This document shows positions 44,306 through 56,233 of a DNA stretch of 64,000 nt, piece after piece. Position numbers and translations under genes: made by a program. The notes under the pieces were generated by a model. That model had not been told where the DNA came from. It saw only the letters and a program-made list of their open reading frames with translations, and ran no database searches. The number at the start of each line of letters is the position of its first letter. The first letter of the stretch is position 1. Source of the stretch: Mucor racemosus (taxonomy: Eukaryota > Mucoromycota > Mucoromycetes > Mucorales > Mucoraceae); assembly GCA_027405735.1 (NCBI GenBank), contig JAPEHQ010000014.1, positions 248,001 through 312,000 of the forward strand, written 5' to 3'.

Positions 44306-45213
44306 TTAAATAATCTAATAAAATGCAAATAAAACAAAAGAATGGAAGCACTTATGTTTATAATAAAGAGGGAAAAAAAAACCTAGATAGATTGCTAGTT
44401 ACAAAACATCTGCTGAACAGGAAAAAATTATATATAAAAAAAAAATTTAGACTGCTAAACTCGGTGTTCAAGACAATAAGAAATGTGCTGGCAATTTAGC
44501 TAATCTAGGGGGTTGTTGAATTAACGCTTCTTTGGTCTCAAAACAACCCAAGAGCCTGTATTATTGAATCCAAAGCATGGAAAATTCAAGAAACCCCCCA
44601 TCAACATTTCGCAATTTATAGTTTAAAAATGATTGAAATGGTGTCCAACATTTGATTGGATTCAGAAATGAATGTAGTGCTTTTTAGTCTATCTGTTTAT
44701 GCATGTATAATTTGGTTTTAAAACAAGGATGCTCGTACTTGACAAGGCTTTTGATTTCACAAATTTTAATTTTGTAAAATAGAGCAAATTAATCTATGTC
44801 TAGAGAAAAAAAAAAATTACCTTGAAACCAGTTGAATTACACAAAAAGTAGTGTACTACATACATACGAAATCTACAATGAATTATTTTGTGTTGGTCCG
44901 GTTCAAATCAGGCATATTTGCAGTGGTTTATTACCTGAAATGTCGTGCTTGTGCACCAGTAAAATGTAACTGTAATTCTTGCATAGGTACCAGCATAAAA
45001 GAAATTGGTGCCTGAATTATTTCCAGACAGGGTGTTTTTAAAGGATTTTTATTTAATGAGCAAAAGCCCATGGAACTTAGTATTTAGTTTATACGTATAT
45101 AGAACGACATGGAGAACCATGTGATATTTTCTGATTTGTATTTACTGCTATTTTTGGGGGAGAAAAATATGTTTATTTACCAAGAATCAAGTTGAAAAAT
45201 GAAATTAAATATG
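44306..45213. other. Intergenic between dbf4 and the lipase gene, no gene seen
   Basis: Dbf4 promoter side plus AT-rich DNA. No RNA gene or open frame of protein character is supported. Confidence 0.4.
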
Positions 45214-46718
45214 CTATAAAATAGTGGTTGTTTCAGAATCAAGACTTGCTCTAAACTGTGTAATTAAAGGAATACCAAATTTTGCCCACCAACCTATACT
45301 TTCAATTGCTTCTGATGATTTTGCAAAAGGAAAAGCTTGAAATACATGCACCATATCTTCATATATCTCATGATGCACCATGGTTGATTTGGAATTTTTA
45401 ATCTTTATGGTTAAATCACATATTTCACCTCTTAAAGATTCACAACCGCCAGATTGAATTAGGATTGGTGGCATATTACTAAAACTGTCTGCAAAAATAG
45501 GAGATACATAAGGATGTCTAATCAAACCTTGGTCTTCTAAATAAAGACGAGCAGGATTCATGGCAATTAATTCTGCAGGATTTGAAGGTAAATAGTCATA
45601 AAGAGAAGCATCTTTCCAAGATGGATATGAAAAAGTTAAATCAACCCAAGGCTATTTAATATGTAAATGACCTATTTTTTTTTTTTTTGAAATCAGATAT
45701 TTGAAACTTACAGATATCAAAACTGCTCCTTCTGGTTGTGGTAAACCATGATCTCTTAAATAAAGCATCATTGCTAAACAAAGCCCACCTCCAGCTGAAT
45801 CACCCATGACAATGATATTTTTAGGATCTAAACGATGCTTTTCTTTGGGATCAATTAAATACAAATACGATTGTACTACATCGTATAATGCACCTGGAAA
45901 TTTAGTTTCTGGTGCTAAACGATAATTGACAGCTGATACAAAAATATAACCAAATACGTTATAAAAAAGTTGATTCATGAAATATATACAAACAAGTTAC
46001 CTAATACTCTTCTTCTTGTTGATTTACTAATTTTATGTGTCAGCGTTCTATGTGTTTGAGCACTCATAGCACAATATGCACCACCATGTAAATAAAATAT
46101 AATCTTTTCACAACAAGGTGGCGCTTCTAATAACAAAGCGTTATTAGATGGTCTAATGGTAGTAGGTCCACCATAAATCTTTTCCCATGTAGAAATGGCA
46201 GACATCCATTCTGCTTCTAACCTACTTCCTTTTTCTTGCGAATCTAATTTCTTTAAAATACCACATAAATTTCTTCTTTTAACTAGTATATATTCTGCTT
46301 CAGTTTTAGATGTGAGTGGTTTTAAAAGTGTAGGTGCAATCAGCATGAGTCTCCAGAATTCCAAGCTATTTGTAAGTGACTGATCTCTAAATGCTTGCAA
46401 GAATCCCATTACAATGGTTGTTTGGATATTCCATGTAGGTTTCTTTGGTTCATTTCTGACATGAGACCAAATATCAGTAGCAAGTCGAAAGAGGCTATTA
46501 GGTATTTGATATACAGTACTGTAAAGTTCCTGAGCTACAGTAGTTGTTATTGTAGAAATTAAGCTTGAATTTGTATTATTACGGTTTGACAAGATGATTT
46601 CAGAATGAGTAAAAGATACAATAGATGCAATATCAGACATGCTATGACTTTTATCTAATACAACACAGCAATCTTTACTGGAACAGTTCTGAATCATTTC
46701 TTTATTGCCAACAGGCAT
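45214..46718 (-). CDS. Alpha/beta hydrolase, hormone-sensitive lipase family
   Basis: Three exons: 46718-46001, 45932-45712, 45651-45214, giving 458 residues. The HSL-family oxyanion-hole motif is YLHGGAYCAMSA (HGG at about 210), followed across the first intron by VNYRLAPETKFPGAL. The nucleophile elbow is GDSAGG (Ser about 285), and the His is in DMVHVFQ (about 415). At the acid position the sequence is GCESLRGE, so the usual Asp appears to be Glu. These enzymes hydrolyse short or sterol/acylglycerol esters; fungal relatives include steryl acetyl hydrolases. A hydrophobic segment around residues 100-130 may aid membrane contact. Substrate unknown. Confidence 0.87.
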
Positions 46719-46953
46719 TTTAATGTATATATGTATATATTATGAGAAAGAATAAAAGGAAACAAGACACTTTGTACGCATTTTCCCCTGCTTTTTTATT
46801 TTATTTACTCGACTACAACTATAATTCAATGATTTGTTTTCATATGAAAAATGTCACATGGTTGAATAAGGTTTACCCCACAATTTTTTCTCTATAGCCA
46901 TGGGAAGAGAGGAAGGAAGAGGAAAAGGAAGAGGAAGAGGAAGAGAAAGTAGA
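46719..46953. repeat. Short intergenic spacer with purine-rich run
   Basis: GGAAGA/GGAAAA-type units fill about 46902-46950 (GAAGAGGAAGAGGAAGAG). The run separates the lipase start from the ankyrin gene's stop at 46954. Confidence 0.5.
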
Positions 46954-48167
46954 TCAGCAAGTTAAATAATTCACAATCGAATCATGGTTCCATAATGAAG
47001 CTATAACAAACTCATCAAGTCAATATAAATACTACATTACAACTAAAAGTAAAACCCACCTAAATCTTGTGCTGTTCTACCTTGTTTATCTTTAATATTT
47101 GAATCTACTCGAATTGTTTCAATCAAACATTTGACAATATTAAAGTGACCTTCTCTAGCTGCATGCATTAATGGGGTCCAAAAATCCCACGCATCTTGTG
47201 CATTCCAATTTAACCCTCTTGTTGAAGTCTTCAACATTTTTAATACGTTCAAATGTCCCATCATAGCAGCGTGATGAATCATGTTTCGACCCAGTGAGTC
47301 TGCATCATTGGCATCTGCTCCTTGATCCAATAAAAATTTCAATAATTCTAAATTTTGTGAAACTGCTGAATCTAACAGTATATTTCGGCCCGAATTATCA
47401 CGGTGAGCAAGTAAATTGGGTAAAGGCATCATGGCGTGTGATAGTAAATATTGTGTAATTTCAAATGCATTACAAGTTGTTAATGCTGCTGCTGCTTGTG
47501 TAGGGAATCTACCTGAATTAGTGGCTTGTGTTATTGCTGTTGGATATTGATCTGTCAGGTACTTTGACAGCTCGATGTGACCTAACACAACAAGATAATG
47601 TTATAAATGCATATACATATATAGGGTAAGTATAAATACATTACCTTCTTGTACTGCTAAATATAATGCAGTTCTACCATCTTTGGTTTTTCGACTTAAT
47701 AATGCACCTGATTCTGTCAATAATTTAACAATCTCTAAATTTCCTTTCATAGCTATATATTTATATATATATATATATATAACATATTTTAAATACAAAA
47801 GTCAAATTATACATTCTCTAATTAACAGACCTGCAATCATGACAGGTGTCCAATCTCCTCGTTTCATAGCATTTACATCAACATGATATTTCTCCACTAA
47901 AAACTGTACACAAGGAAAAGAATCAATTACTTCATGAATAGGTCTTCTACCATGCTCGTTCACTGCCTCAGGATTAGCACCAAGCTCTAGTAAAATTGTC
48001 ATGACCTCGATATTATGAATTCTCGATGCAAAATGAAGTAATGTATCTCCATGCTCATCTTTTTCGTTGATGTATTGTCGAGTATTTTGGTTATTTTCTA
48101 ATAATTGCTTGATTAGATCTTTATCATCTATATGTCGTATCAGCTTTTGCATAAAAGTATTATTCAT
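46954..48167 (-). CDS. Ankyrin-repeat protein
   Basis: Five-part model with four exons before the last: 48167-47831, 47752-47645, 47581-47060, 47000-46954, giving 337 residues. Splicing yields a nearly continuous array of about 8 ankyrin repeats: HGDTLLHFASRIHNIEVMTI, GADANDADSLGRNMIHHAAM and GHLNVLKML, DFWTPLMHAAREGHFNIVKC, DKQGRTAQDLA. The last exon is inferred: splicing at G|GTGGG to ...TTATAG joins DLA to SLWNHDSIVNYLTC, a good repeat end; without it the frame would stop after DLGGFYF. No other domain is seen, so a protein-binding role is all that can be said. Confidence 0.8.
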
Positions 48168-50328
48168 TATGATATGTAAAGAGCAAAGAAGAAAGCTAAA
48201 TGTTGTAAAAGTCTAATTGAATCCCGGGTTGAAGAAAAGATTTTTTTAGCCAATCAATGGGTTCAATTGCATGAAGCCATAATGATGTTGTTTATGTCTG
48301 GTAATGAAAAACTTTAGTATTTGCCTCTTTTATAGGTTTTTGATACAAATAATTATACGTATACAATGTCTAAATCACTAAAGACATTTTATAAGCTGTT
48401 ATATATACACAAGTGTCTTCGTTCTTTCAAAAATGTGAAAATTAGGGCACATGAACCAAATATTCTCTCGTCAGTACAGCTATAATTCACCGAAAATTTG
48501 TATAAATCTAAAAAAAATAGTGTATAAAAAATTTTAAAATAATTGTATTCTACCCTTTGTATAATTTCAGTATATAATCATTGAAAAAAACCGATTGAAA
48601 ATATATGCTAGAGACGTTAAATCACCAGAATACATTCAAAATATGCATAAAAAATACTGTGATGCTGGGCTTGAAATCTTGAAATCAATTCCTGTTCCAA
48701 TTTGTTCAAAATGAGCGTTTCCAAAAAAAATTAACCTTTAAAGAGTTTTTTCTTCCAAAACTTTAAAGTTGGCACATGATATGTCTCTAATTGGACCTAT
48801 AGTAATTAGAGGCGTCTATACGTTTCACTTTTTTAATTTTAAACTTTTTTAATAAATTCGCGAGCTAAATGCAAAATTGAAAATAACGGTTTTTTGTCAA
48901 AAAGTCAAATCTTCTGGTATGCAACATCCAAATAAGCAATTTTAGGTGCAAAATAGACCTTGTACGATCATTTGGTCCCAGTATGTACCTTAGTAAAAAG
49001 TCCCATTTTCGGGGTCAAATTATCAATTTTGTCAAAATCGCAAATTTTCATGAGGTATTGCTCATGAAAAATCGATGGAAAATGATCATCTGAAAAAAAT
49101 CCAAAAAGTGATATGGGTAGTATCTATTGAACAAGAGAAATCGTTTGGTATGGTTGCGAGCATCAGAAAGTAAAGGATGCGCTCAGAATGAGCTCTTTTA
49201 AAGTGGCGATTCATGCGGTTTTGGTGAAACAACCGATATTTCGTCGTACGTTTCACAAAATATCATAACATTTGTTATGGTTTTCTTGATCAATACCTAT
49301 TCGTCTGACCTTGGGCTATTAGAAAATATCATATTTTATGGTTATAAGTGCTTGCGCACTTAATAAACTTGGTTATTTGTAGTTCCTGATAGGTGGCTGA
49401 TGGAGAACATTTTTATAATATTTGATATTAATTTCTATGGTTGCTTTGATTTTCTTTAATTTAAAGATGATCAACTCACGATGTATGCATATCCAATACA
49501 TCAGCTTTAATTTCAAGCGTTTTGGCTTCATGCCTAAATAGATGATAGGACTTTAGATATTGTTCATGCTATTACAGTTGTTACTGGCATAGCTAAAATA
49601 TTTTGTTTCAGAGATTTTTTAAGGGATTATTTGAGCGCCAGGCACGATATATACATTAGGTTTTTTAGATTTAGAAGCATTTTCAGTATGTAAAGCCGTT
49701 AATAGCTTTTTTTATTTTGCAAAAAATATTTCAACTTTGGAGGATTTTAGCTTTTTTTCAACAGAGCCTGATTTATGTAAGCACATCAAATGAGGTCTTT
49801 TGATTACTGATAAGAATATTTTATGGCATAAGCGATTAATTATATTCCTTGAATTACTATTTATGTTTACTAAGCACCATTTTTGAAGTGTTATACCATG
49901 GCAACTGCTATTTCTTTAGACCAGAACTATCTCCAAAAGTACAATTTCAAATGTTGCTATTGACATGACAAATAATACTCCGCTTTTGCATCTTGTTGTT
50001 GTTTCTCTACAAATCCAAACAATTTTGCATCCAAGAAACATTCCAAACTCTTAAAGTACGTTTTACATGTGCTAAATTCTAACAATCTTGTATTTTTTTT
50101 TCTGTAATGGCCTTATTTCAATGCTTAATTCAGCATCTAAATCATGAGTATTTCTCCAGTTTCTCGTGACGGTCGAATAACGAGAAATAGTGTAAAACAA
50201 CAACCAAAAAAAAAAAAAAAGTTTCGTGAATGCCAGATTGATAAAGTTTGATTGTTGTTAATGATTCTTTCTTCTTTATCCCATTAAATATATCATCATC
50301 TACTACTAATACGACAGCGAAGACGACG
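48168..50328. other. Divergent intergenic region between ankyrin and Polo genes
   Basis: 2.2 kb without a supported gene. The part at 48440-49150 resembles the repeat-type DNA of this window in style (TTTGTCAAAATCGCAAATTTTCATGAGG) but I found no matching copy. Promoters of both genes must lie at the ends. Confidence 0.4.
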
Positions 50329-53300
50329 ATGAACATCATGAGCTCTTCATCACATCGACCTCGTATCCAAGGATTACGTTCACGTTTAAGCTCACAACAA
50401 CAACCAAAACAACAACAATCCTCTCAGGAACAAGTCGACCGTATGAGCGATATTAAAGTTATTATACCACCATCACTTTGTAATAATGATATGGGTTTGA
50501 CAAGGAATACTGCTGAAGCTGGTTTAAGACCTTTACAAACCAATACTAGAAAACCATTGAGCAATTCACAAAATAAAGAAAAACTGAAACCTTTACAACA
50601 AGTGATAAAAAATAATCCTATAGATCCCGTAAATCAACGTCAGACAGATCATCTTGATGGAAGAAAACAAAAAGCTCCTGCCAAAGGAACAACGTATAAA
50701 TTAGTTGAAGATAAAGATGTCCCACTTATTATCAAAGATCATAAGCGAAAATTGCAATATAGAAAATTGGAATGTTTAGGCTTTGTAAGTGAATTTTTTT
50801 TTTTTTTTTTTTTTTTTTTGTAAATGGCAATGTATCAATACTCTTTATTTAGGGTGCATTCGGTAGAGTGTATCGTGTACAAAGTATTCATGATAATAAA
50901 TTTTGGGCGGCAAAGGTTGTTGCAAAATCATCACTTGTGGACAAGAGTACAAAGAAAAAGTTGCTGGCAGAAATCAACATTCATCGTAGTCTCAAGCATG
51001 ATAATATTGTTCGATTTGTCAGCGTCGTTGAAGACAAGCACAATATTTATTTGATTTTAGAGCTTTGTGAGAATAAAGTAAGTTTTCATAATGGAATGCT
51101 CCTTTGGATCCAAATGTTAACCTCAACATCTATAGACATTGAGCGGCATGCTTAAACGAAGAGGAGGCATTTTAACTGAATTAGAAACTAGATATTATAT
51201 GGGTCAAATGTTAACTGCACTTCGATACATGTCTGATAATCGCATTCTTCACAGAGATCTTAAATTAAGTAATGTGTTATTAGATAAAAATATGGATTGT
51301 AAATTGGGTGATTTTGGTCTCGCTGCACTTTTATTGACCTCTGAAGATCGAAAAAGGTACCAAAAAAAAACTGACAATGTACATGGCAACAACTAAACAT
51401 AATTTTTTTATAGAACTGTCTGTGGTACATTGCATTATATTGCACCAGAGATTCTGTTTCATAAAGAAGCGAATGGACATAATCATAGAGTAGACATGTG
51501 GTCTGCTGGCGTGCTAATGTAAGAAAATGTTTCAATGATTTGACTCTTTTACTGATCCTCTAATTACTTTGTAGGTTCAATCTTTTATTTGGCAAACATC
51601 CATTTCCTGTAAGCGAGCCTAATGAATTACGCAAGTAAGTGCTTGAATAATGCATTATGGCATTCAATTATTAACGCATTTTATAACAAAAAAAAAAAAA
51701 AGACAAGTGAGACAGAATGAACATAAACCTCGATTCAAATTTCCAGCCGACAGTTTTGCGGTTTCTGCAGAAGCTAAAGACTTGATATCTGGTCTTCTGG
51801 TCAATAATCCAGGTAAAATAAATTCGACAAATATCAAAGACAGCACATATTTTTACTCTTTTTTTTTTTTTGTTACATAGATCAAAGATTATCGGTCATT
51901 GAAGCATTGCAACACCCATTTTTTTCCATGGAAATGCCTACTCAAATTCCTAGATATGCATTAGAAACTAGTCCTCGTTATGAAGATTTATTTATGACAA
52001 AATATACCCAACACTCACATACTAGTCGTAAAAGTAATAATAATCAAACCAACACTACCACTTTTACTGCTTCCAAAGTTACTGCAGCAATTCATGAGGC
52101 TAAAGATATCAATAAATGTTATGAAGATTTAGATGTACAACCTCCATTGATGATTCTAGATGAAACCATTTATGACCATCGATCTCAATATCCTCTTCCC
52201 AATTCACAAAAATCCGCCATGTCTATATTATTCTCTCAACCGGTAGTTGTTCCAGCAGCAGCAGCAGCAGTAATGAAAGAAACAACGTCAACTACCACCG
52301 TCGCAAAAAGAAGAGCAGCTAATAGTAATGAAAATATTGAGGATAAAGGGATTACTCCTGTACCTCCAAAACGACTATGTAACGATGGTGATATCAAACC
52401 TACTAGATCTACAACTACAACTACAAGTACAACTACAACTACTCTTGATACCTCCAATACATCTTCGCCCTCCAAGGGTTTAGCGAATAGGCTTGAAAAC
52501 ACACAAATTACTCGATCAAAGCCAGTTATCCCTCCTACTAAACAGACGACAACGGCAGTTGGTGCTACTACAGATGTATCATCTTCATCGCAATCAAAAT
52601 CAAAGTTTGATAGTCAAGGATTTGGTAAGTTTAGGTTGATTTATATATACTACATGTACTAAGCTTTTTCTTTTCATATAAAAAGCCATACCAACAGCAT
52701 TACCCAACAGACGTCCAATGATGGAGCAAATGGAAGACAATATAAAAATAATGATTGGTAGAAGTAAAACTATAACAAAAGAAAAACGAACCATTGCAAG
52801 ACAAAATCAAGATTTCCAGTGGTCAACAAACAATTTATTTGTAGAGACTTGGGTTGATTGTTCGAAACATTATGGATTTGCCTATCGATTATCGGATGGT
52901 ACACTTGGATTTCTTTATAACGATGGGTCTATTCTTACATGTTGCGATAACAGGTAAGGATTTTAATAGAGATATGGTTGTACATGTTATATAATTTTTT
53001 TTTTTGTTAGCTCTTATTATTATGTTTCTTATCGCCCAGAAGATGATCGTTATGTAGAACAAATTTATAATAATGTACCATCTTTTTTAGAAAAGAAAGT
53101 TAATTTATTACAAAAATTTGGAACTTATGAAGAGAAAGAACTCAAGCATGATCAATCGATTCCCAAAACAATGCAATTAAACAAGATTTATTTGCTCAAA
53201 TATTATGTGAGTGAGGAAGCCATTACATTTCGATTGAGTAACGGTGTTGTTCAGGTAATTGTATGCGTTATTACTTTTGATATTATATTTACTAAAATCT

Positions 53301-53539
53301 ACAAAAAGCTCAATTTTTTCAAACATGTAAAACTGATCTTGTATGATGCAGGAAGAAAACTCATGTTTATTGATTCAGATAGAAAATTAACACGATATAA
53401 TACTTACGATGTACTATGTTCTACAAATACAGAAATTATTAATGCTATTCATTATGCATTTTCTATTTTACAAATACAAAATAGTCGTCGACAGAAAGCA
53501 TTGCAAGAAGAAAGATGGAAGCGATTTGAAAAAGAATAA
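50329..53539 (+). CDS. CDC5: Polo-like kinase (Cdc5/Plo1/Plk1 type)
   Basis: Ten exons: 50329-50784, 50853-51077, 51136-51356, 51414-51518, 51575-51634, 51703-51812, 51881-52624, 52686-52953, 53011-53254, 53309-53539; 887 residues. Kinase domain about 144-400: glycine loop LGFGAFGRVY, Lys173 (WAAKVV), HRDLKLSN with Asp268, DFG at 286, and T-loop RKRTVCGT with Thr302 at the activating site. A Thr/Ser-rich linker follows. The polo-box domain keeps the phosphopeptide-binding Trp ([12 protein letters not shown]) and His/Lys (FFKHVKLIL). Polo kinases drive mitotic entry, spindle function and cytokinesis. Two introns (before exons 8 and 10) end in AAAAAG rather than pyrimidine-AG. Confidence 0.93.
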
Positions 53540-53823
53540 TGATAGACTTTGGGTTTTGATGTTACACCGATATTAAATATAAACCTTAAATAAAAATGGG
53601 AAATGTCTGTGTGTTTATAATTTGATATTTTATTTCTGCCTCCTGTTTCCCTTTTCCCCCCTATCTCTACACATCATTGTTTATGTTGTATAAATTTAAT
53701 TCAACTTTTTGCGCATGTATCATGATGCACATGGCTATTCATTTGGTATTTATTTTTCATTCTAATGCATAATCCAAAAAAATTAGTGAGATTTTCGGAG
53801 ATTAAATATTGAACCTTTTTCAT

Positions 53824-53878
53824 TATGCAAAATTCACTTCATATTTACGCAAAATTCGCTTCATATTTACGCAAAATT
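53824..53878. repeat. Tandem repeat, 22-bp unit, about 2.5 copies
   Basis: The unit GCAAAATTCRCTTCATATTTAC is repeated head to tail with one substitution, followed by a partial GCAAAATT. Confidence 0.7.
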
Positions 53879-55965
53879 GGTATTATTGAGTTGTTAAGCT
53901 GTTTCTTTTTAAGGTTGATTGTTGATATTGGAAAATTATGTATAGAGAATTATATTTTTTAGATATAAAAGATATTGTAAGAATATAGTTCCATTGGCTT
54001 TTCAGCGGACATTTTTTATTTTGATTTCACCAAAGGAAAAAAGGTGATTTATAAGCTTTAAAGGATTGTTCGCATACATATCTTCAGTAAATAACTTAAA
54101 GCTAGATTTGTGTATATTTTTCGTTATGTTTAGTTTGTATCTTAATTTATTATTTCATTTTTCACTTATAAAAACTTGGAGCATTATACAAATATACGTA
54201 AGTATTGCTATAAAATCAAAATTACGCGCTTCTTCAGACGTTTAGGTCTAGGCTTTTTGAACTAAATAAAGAGAATTTTTGAATTAGCATGTATTTTTAG
54301 TACGAAAATACTAGTCTTTCTGTAAGACTAAACTTTATATATTATGTGTGTGAGGTGATATATACAACAAGATCTCATAATATTTCAACGTCGTATTATT
54401 CTCCATTTGTAAACATAAATACAACTCAATTGGCATGTACCTGTTAATTATATATTTACACAGATACCTGGAGTTTTAGAAATTACACAAAATGGTGCAA
54501 TAAGTAAAGGAAATTGTGTCAATTCATTAACATGCCATAATTTGGTAAAGGAATCATGCATTTGAATATATATAAAAAAATGGTGCTTATTATAGCTTGA
54601 CAAGAATAGACGCTATGACTATGCACTAACGTAATTTATATTACATGATAGCTGGATTACTCATAGCTGTAAATGTTGGTGGACTATGAAATAGATAAAG
54701 ATGTGTAATGATAGATGAAAGGAAGTGAAGAAGTATTCAGAGGGCGTCTAAAATTATCAAAGATGGAGAATCAATTAAGGTTCTTGGATGATTTATTTCT
54801 TGGTATTCCATCTAAAATAAGAAAATATATAACAAGATAGACCAGACTGGAAAAATAAAAGAAATGCGCATCAACTTTAAAAAGAAATATATAAAAAATA
54901 TAGAAAAAATGTGCTAAACATGTATAAGATCTTATCACGATAACAACCCTTTTTGTCTCTATAATATTTACATCGAAACCTAAAAAAAATCTAATCGATC
55001 TTAAGTTAACTATGGGATATTGCACATCTTCAAATTAAATCAAGCGTTACACAAATCAAAGCCAATACTATTTAGTATGCATAAGCGTAACATTTTTTGT
55101 AGAGATAAGCAAACATGTATAAATCAAGTAAACAAACTTGATATTTGTGCAGTAATACTCTCAGAATATAGCATATCTGATCAATCGAATTATTTTATAC
55201 AAATAAAGAGAAAGGAATCCTCCTTTCTTACCTTGAAGTATTTGAACAATTTGATAGGTTGCGTCAGTATAGGTTTTTTTTTTTTTTTTTTTTTTTTTGT
55301 TCCAAATTAGTTGAGAATTGACCATTAGTTGGTAACTTTATGTTTCATAAATGTGCCTTGAACCTGGATATGGATTTGCTTTTAAATGTGTTTTAACTGA
55401 TATTGTATTATAGTTGGACAAGATGTAGAATAGGATATATATAAAAAAATTCAAAAAAACTAATCATATGGTACATGTTTCTACTTCATCTATTTCCTTT
55501 TTTGTATTGAATTGCGCGATTGTCATTCATTACGACTCGAATTGAAAGAGTGTGATACTGACAAGAGCCAATTAAAGAGGTTCTAGTTGACACCATAAAA
55601 CTCTATAACCAATCATACAGTACTACCCCAATTTTGCCTGATCTCTTTTGCTCAAATTGAAGCTCAAGATCAGTAAAAAAAAAATTGGAAAAGATTTTCC
55701 TTGGGTTACAAATATAAAGAAGTTGGCCATATTAGCGTGCGAAAACTTTAATCACATTGAATACAAGATCCAGATCAAAAAAATATGGATAGCAGATAAA
55801 ATGTCAAATTGACAAAGATAAAGCTAATACTAATTCAAAGTTGTAAATGCAATGTTTGCGTAGTACTAGCAGCAGGAACTGTAAAATGATATGGTTTCCC
55901 ATTTCTCATTCGGAACTGCAATGATGGAATTTGGAAAAAACTGAGCTAAATTTTGACATTTGTCC

Positions 55966-55974
55966 TATAAAAAG
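55966..55974 (+). promoter_or_regulatory. TATA box of the permease gene
   Basis: TATAAAAAG in CCTATAAAAAGGGCTTC lies about 260 bp upstream of the ATG, followed by a pyrimidine-rich initiator-like stretch (CATTCTTTTTTCTTACTTC). AGATAA-type words near 55790-55820 could be GATA-factor sites, common in nitrogen-regulated permeases; that is speculative. Confidence 0.5.
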
Positions 55975-56189
55975 GGCTTCTTGGAAACAACATTTTCATT
56001 CTTTTTTCTTACTTCTTGTTCTCTTTTTATATTAAATATACATCCGGGTCTTTGGCCACCATTTTAAATAGAACAAAGCTAAATCAAATTACAACCACAT
56101 TTATATTTTTTTTCCTTTGTTTTTACATTTAAAAAAATATAGCAGCAACATTTAAATTTTATAAAAATATAAAATTTCATCACATTTAC

Positions 56190-56190
<1 letters not shown>

Positions 56191-56222
<32 letters not shown>
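56191..56222 (+). repeat. (CAA)n microsatellite in the permease 5' leader
   Basis: About ten CAA units end 12 bp before the start codon, giving an unstructured leader typical of strongly translated fungal mRNAs. Confidence 0.75.
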
Positions 56223-56224
<2 letters not shown>

Positions 56225-56233
56225 AACAATACA

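Larger units (their letters stand above)
53540..56233. other. Intergenic, including the permease promoter
   Basis: 2.7 kb without a supported gene. Contains a small tandem repeat (53824-53878), a T run of 23 near 55275, and at the right end the promoter and leader of the amino-acid permease. Confidence 0.45.
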
